Shown here in pieces: positions 62,178 to 64,000 of a DNA stretch of 64,000 nt. Each line of letters begins with the position of its first letter. The stretch's first letter is position 1. Below the pieces are notes generated by a model. The model was given only the letters and a program-made list of their open reading frames with translations, was not told where the DNA came from and ran no database searches. A program made the translations under genes and the position numbers. Source of the DNA: Luteimonas suaedae (GTDB lineage Bacteria > Pseudomonadota > Gammaproteobacteria > Xanthomonadales > Xanthomonadaceae); the NCBI RefSeq assembly GCF_008312895.1, contig NZ_VSSP01000006.1, positions 62,001 through 126,000 on the forward strand, in the 5' to 3' direction.

Positions 62178-63089
62178 GGGAAGCCTCTCTGTTGGAAGCG
62201 TTTGTTATTCGAAGAAGGCCGGCCCGGGTGGCGAGGGAGGGGGAGGGAAGTGCAGTTCAGTGGCTGAAAGCACGACCACCACCCGGGCCGGTGCGTGCAT
62301 TGTGCGTGGGCAAGCGCAACATGGCCTGAATAGTGAACCGGGAAGTTCAGGAACTTTTCGGGCCCATTCAGGTACGCGTAGGCATTGCCCCTGGGGCGGG
62401 AACGTCTGGTTCGTACCGCCAAGCCGCGAATCACGGATGCGGTGAGTCCGCTCATCCCCAGGATCTGCGAGATCAGAGGACCGAAGCTGCGCGAGCGTTC
62501 GGTGCGTTTGCTGCTTCGCCATTCCTTGATGGATGCCAACCGTGGCGAGCCGATGATGGCTGGATCCCAGTTAGCGAAAATCACGTTCTCCCGCCGTGGA
62601 CGACATCCCGATAGGGGCACGGACACGAACCACGGCGTGGTGAAGCGAACATCGCGGTTGCCGGCGTGCGACTGTCGAGCCAGTCGCGCTCGCTTGGATG
62701 ATGCGACCTCACGCGCGAGCGCGGCGAACCTGGCGTGCTTCGACGATGCTCCGGTCGGCCGACGGGCCGAAGGCCGTCGGTGAAATACGGCAGCATCCGT
62801 CACCCGTCTGCACGTACTCGATCAGGGCGTGCTTACTTCGGTCGAATGCCCAAGCCGTGGGCAGTGCTCTTTTTTCGCTGAACCTTCAAGTGCTTAAGTG
62901 TGATCAATATCGCTGTCCCACCGACATTCAATCACTAGATTGATCATAGCCACCGCGATCACGCCGATCGCTGCCAGGCGCAGAGGCAGAAGAACGATTC
63001 CATGCACGGCGTCTTTGCCGCGCATGACATTCGCCAAACGGACCATGGTGGTCAGATCCATTGGCGCGGCATGGAAGGAGAGCGAACCG
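62178..63089. other. Long non-coding stretch, no gene recognised
   Basis: 912 bp with lower GC than the rest. It includes the ax21 promoter side at left. Frames on both strands lack family resemblance, and frames on the two strands overlap without a ribosome site. The part 62410-62500 resembles dispersed low-complexity repeat DNA. Probably decayed sequence at the edge of an accessory segment. Confidence 0.5.
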
Positions 63090-63530
63090 ATGGATGTTCT
63101 GTTTGTCGCCGCTGCGGCGAGTTATGCGCTCGGTTTTCTCCTCCTTCTAGGATTCGCGCTTGCCTATTTGGGGCGGACCGAGTTCATGCCTTATCACAGC
63201 GTCGCAGTCGGGGTCGCGTGGACGGACATCGATGCGCGCATGCGTCTGTTGATTTTGGCGTTGCTCCGGGTGATCGGTTCGGCCTGGCTCGTATTGGCCG
63301 TGACCGGGCTGTTCGCGGTGTATGTCGTGTTCAAGCATGCGACCGGATTCTGGCCGCTGATTGGCCTTCAAATCTTTGCGCTGTCGGTTTCGCTCCCGCC
63401 CTTGCTCGTGGCTTTTCATGTCAAGCGCAAGTCGTCCGCACCAACGCCGACAGGGAGCGCAGCGGCAGCGATACTCCTGTGCCTGCTGGGTTTCGTTCTG
63501 GCGATCACTTCTGAGGAGTTTGCGTTGTAG
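63090..63530 (+). CDS. Small membrane protein with four helices
   Basis: 146 aa. Four hydrophobic segments: VLFVAAAASYALGFLLLLGFAL, LLILALLRVIGSAWLVLAVTG, FWPLIGLQIFALSVSLPPLL and AAAAILLCLLGFVLAI, with a Lys/Arg loop before the last. AAGGAGAGCGAACCG precedes the ATG. No family recognised. Base composition is closer to 60% GC, lower than core genes here. Confidence 0.7.
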   Translation: MDVLFVAAAASYALGFLLLLGFALAYLGRTEFMPYHSVAVGVAWTDIDARMRLLILALLRVIGSAWLVLAVTGLFAVYVVFKHATGFWPLIGLQIFALSVSLPPLLVAFHVKRKSSAPTPTGSAAAAILLCLLGFVLAITSEEFAL

Positions 63531-63590
63531 CGTCGACGGGCGCCTGTGCGCGTCCGCCCGTATCCACATAATCCGGATTTTGGAGGCTCA

Positions 63591-64000
63591 ATGAACAAGG
63601 AAGCGCTTTTCTGGAAGATCATCAGTGGAGAATTTCCACTGCCGAGTGCCGCGACAATGATGGGCTGGAAATTCATCCGGTATGTCGAGGAGACGCAGGA
63701 GATCCACGTCGAGTTCGATGCGAAAGCCGCGTTTACCAATCCACTGGGCAAGATCCAGGGCGGCATGCTCTCGGCCATGCTCGACGACAGCATGGGTCCG
63801 GCGCTCTACCTGGAGCTGCCGCCGAACCGGCTTGCGGTGACGATCGAATCCAAAACGAGCTTCGTCAGCCCCGCCGTCCCCGGCAAGATCATGGGGATCG
63901 GAAAACTCGAACACTTGAAGGGCCTGATCGGCTTCACGTCCGGACGGCTTCTGGACGAGCACGGTGAGGTCCTGGCGACGGCGACGGCGACCCATCGCAT
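63591..64000 (+). CDS. PaaI-family hotdog thioesterase, cut by the window end
   Basis: First 136 codons of a frame that stays open to the last base. GWKFIRYVEETQEIHVEFDA, NPLGKIQGGMLSAMLDDSMGPAL (hotdog helix with Gly-Gly and the acidic active-site residue) and ESKTSFVSPAVPGKIMGIG are diagnostic for PaaI-type thioesterases. TGGAGGCTCA precedes the ATG. Follows the membrane-protein gene by 60 bp. The end of the gene is outside. Confidence 0.88.
   Translation, partial: MNKEALFWKIISGEFPLPSAATMMGWKFIRYVEETQEIHVEFDAKAAFTNPLGKIQGGMLSAMLDDSMGPALYLELPPNRLAVTIESKTSFVSPAVPGKIMGIGKLEHLKGLIGFTSGRLLDEHGEVLATATATHR

Noticed and set aside
62174-62803. Minus-strand frame of about 200 codons right of ax21
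   Set aside because: No motif, unusual composition, overlaps competing frames on the other strand; treated as non-coding.

Overview
The window is GC-rich chromosomal DNA of a gammaproteobacterium in the order Xanthomonadales, probably a Lysobacter- or Luteimonas-like member of the Lysobacteraceae. I infer this from an Ax21-family outer-membrane protein, the torF-glnK-amtB arrangement, hemDXY, rhodanese-secB-gpsA, a Cys-rich PadR beside arsH, and many copies of a palindromic GTAGGAGCGCGCCATG repeat between genes. No rRNA, tRNA, CRISPR array, complete insertion sequence or prophage was seen. About 66 genes are supported; the last is cut by the window end.

Layout. 0-10 kb: M28 peptidase lipoprotein, a small secreted EF-Tu domain III-like protein, SDR, glycolipid-binding-like protein, a very large fused indolepyruvate ferredoxin oxidoreductase, a GAF-(degenerate GGDEF)-EAL protein and a small secreted protein. 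10.7-14.9 kb: two tandem lipase + exported ankyrin-protein pairs on the minus strand, which look like duplicated toxin/immunity or effector/chaperone cassettes. 15-24 kb: gamma-glutamyltransferase, a Ycf46-type AAA ATPase divergent from an orphan ParA, then an overlapping sixA-yceI-phospholipase D operon. 24.0-24.7 kb: three tandem paralogous 62-64 residue proteins sharing a C-terminal RDFGVGYG-x-SSGY core. 24.8-30 kb: thioesterase, acyltransferase, YheT-like hydrolase, TPR-sulfotransferase, PEBP-like protein. 30-34.7 kb: META/DUF4377 lipoprotein and an ECF42-type sigma factor with its YCII partner, plus GFA, DUF1428 and DUF4287 genes. 34.7-38.5 kb: uppP, arsH with a PadR regulator, and an HI0933-like flavoprotein.

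39-50.6 kb is a nitrogen-assimilation region: glnA with a textbook sigma-54 promoter and two NtrC sites, torF-glnK-amtB, and ntrB-ntrC with two NtrC sites just before ntrB. It is interrupted by a peptidoglycan amidase, a YjbR protein and a Ku/LigD-polymerase end-joining pair. The glnA 3' end is followed by an unusual 150-bp tandem repeat that re-creates the last GlnA codons. 50.7-64 kb: paired SodC-like lipoproteins (one degenerate), fadI, hemD-hemX-hemY split by a nest of inverted repeats, a second thioesterase, a lipoprotein, rhodanese-secB-gpsA, ax21 with a clear terminator, and a repeat-like right edge with a small membrane protein and a truncated thioesterase.

The most novel-looking items are the three tandem small proteins, the duplicated lipase/ankyrin cassettes, the exported EF-Tu domain III homologue and the self-restoring repeat at the glnA 3' end.
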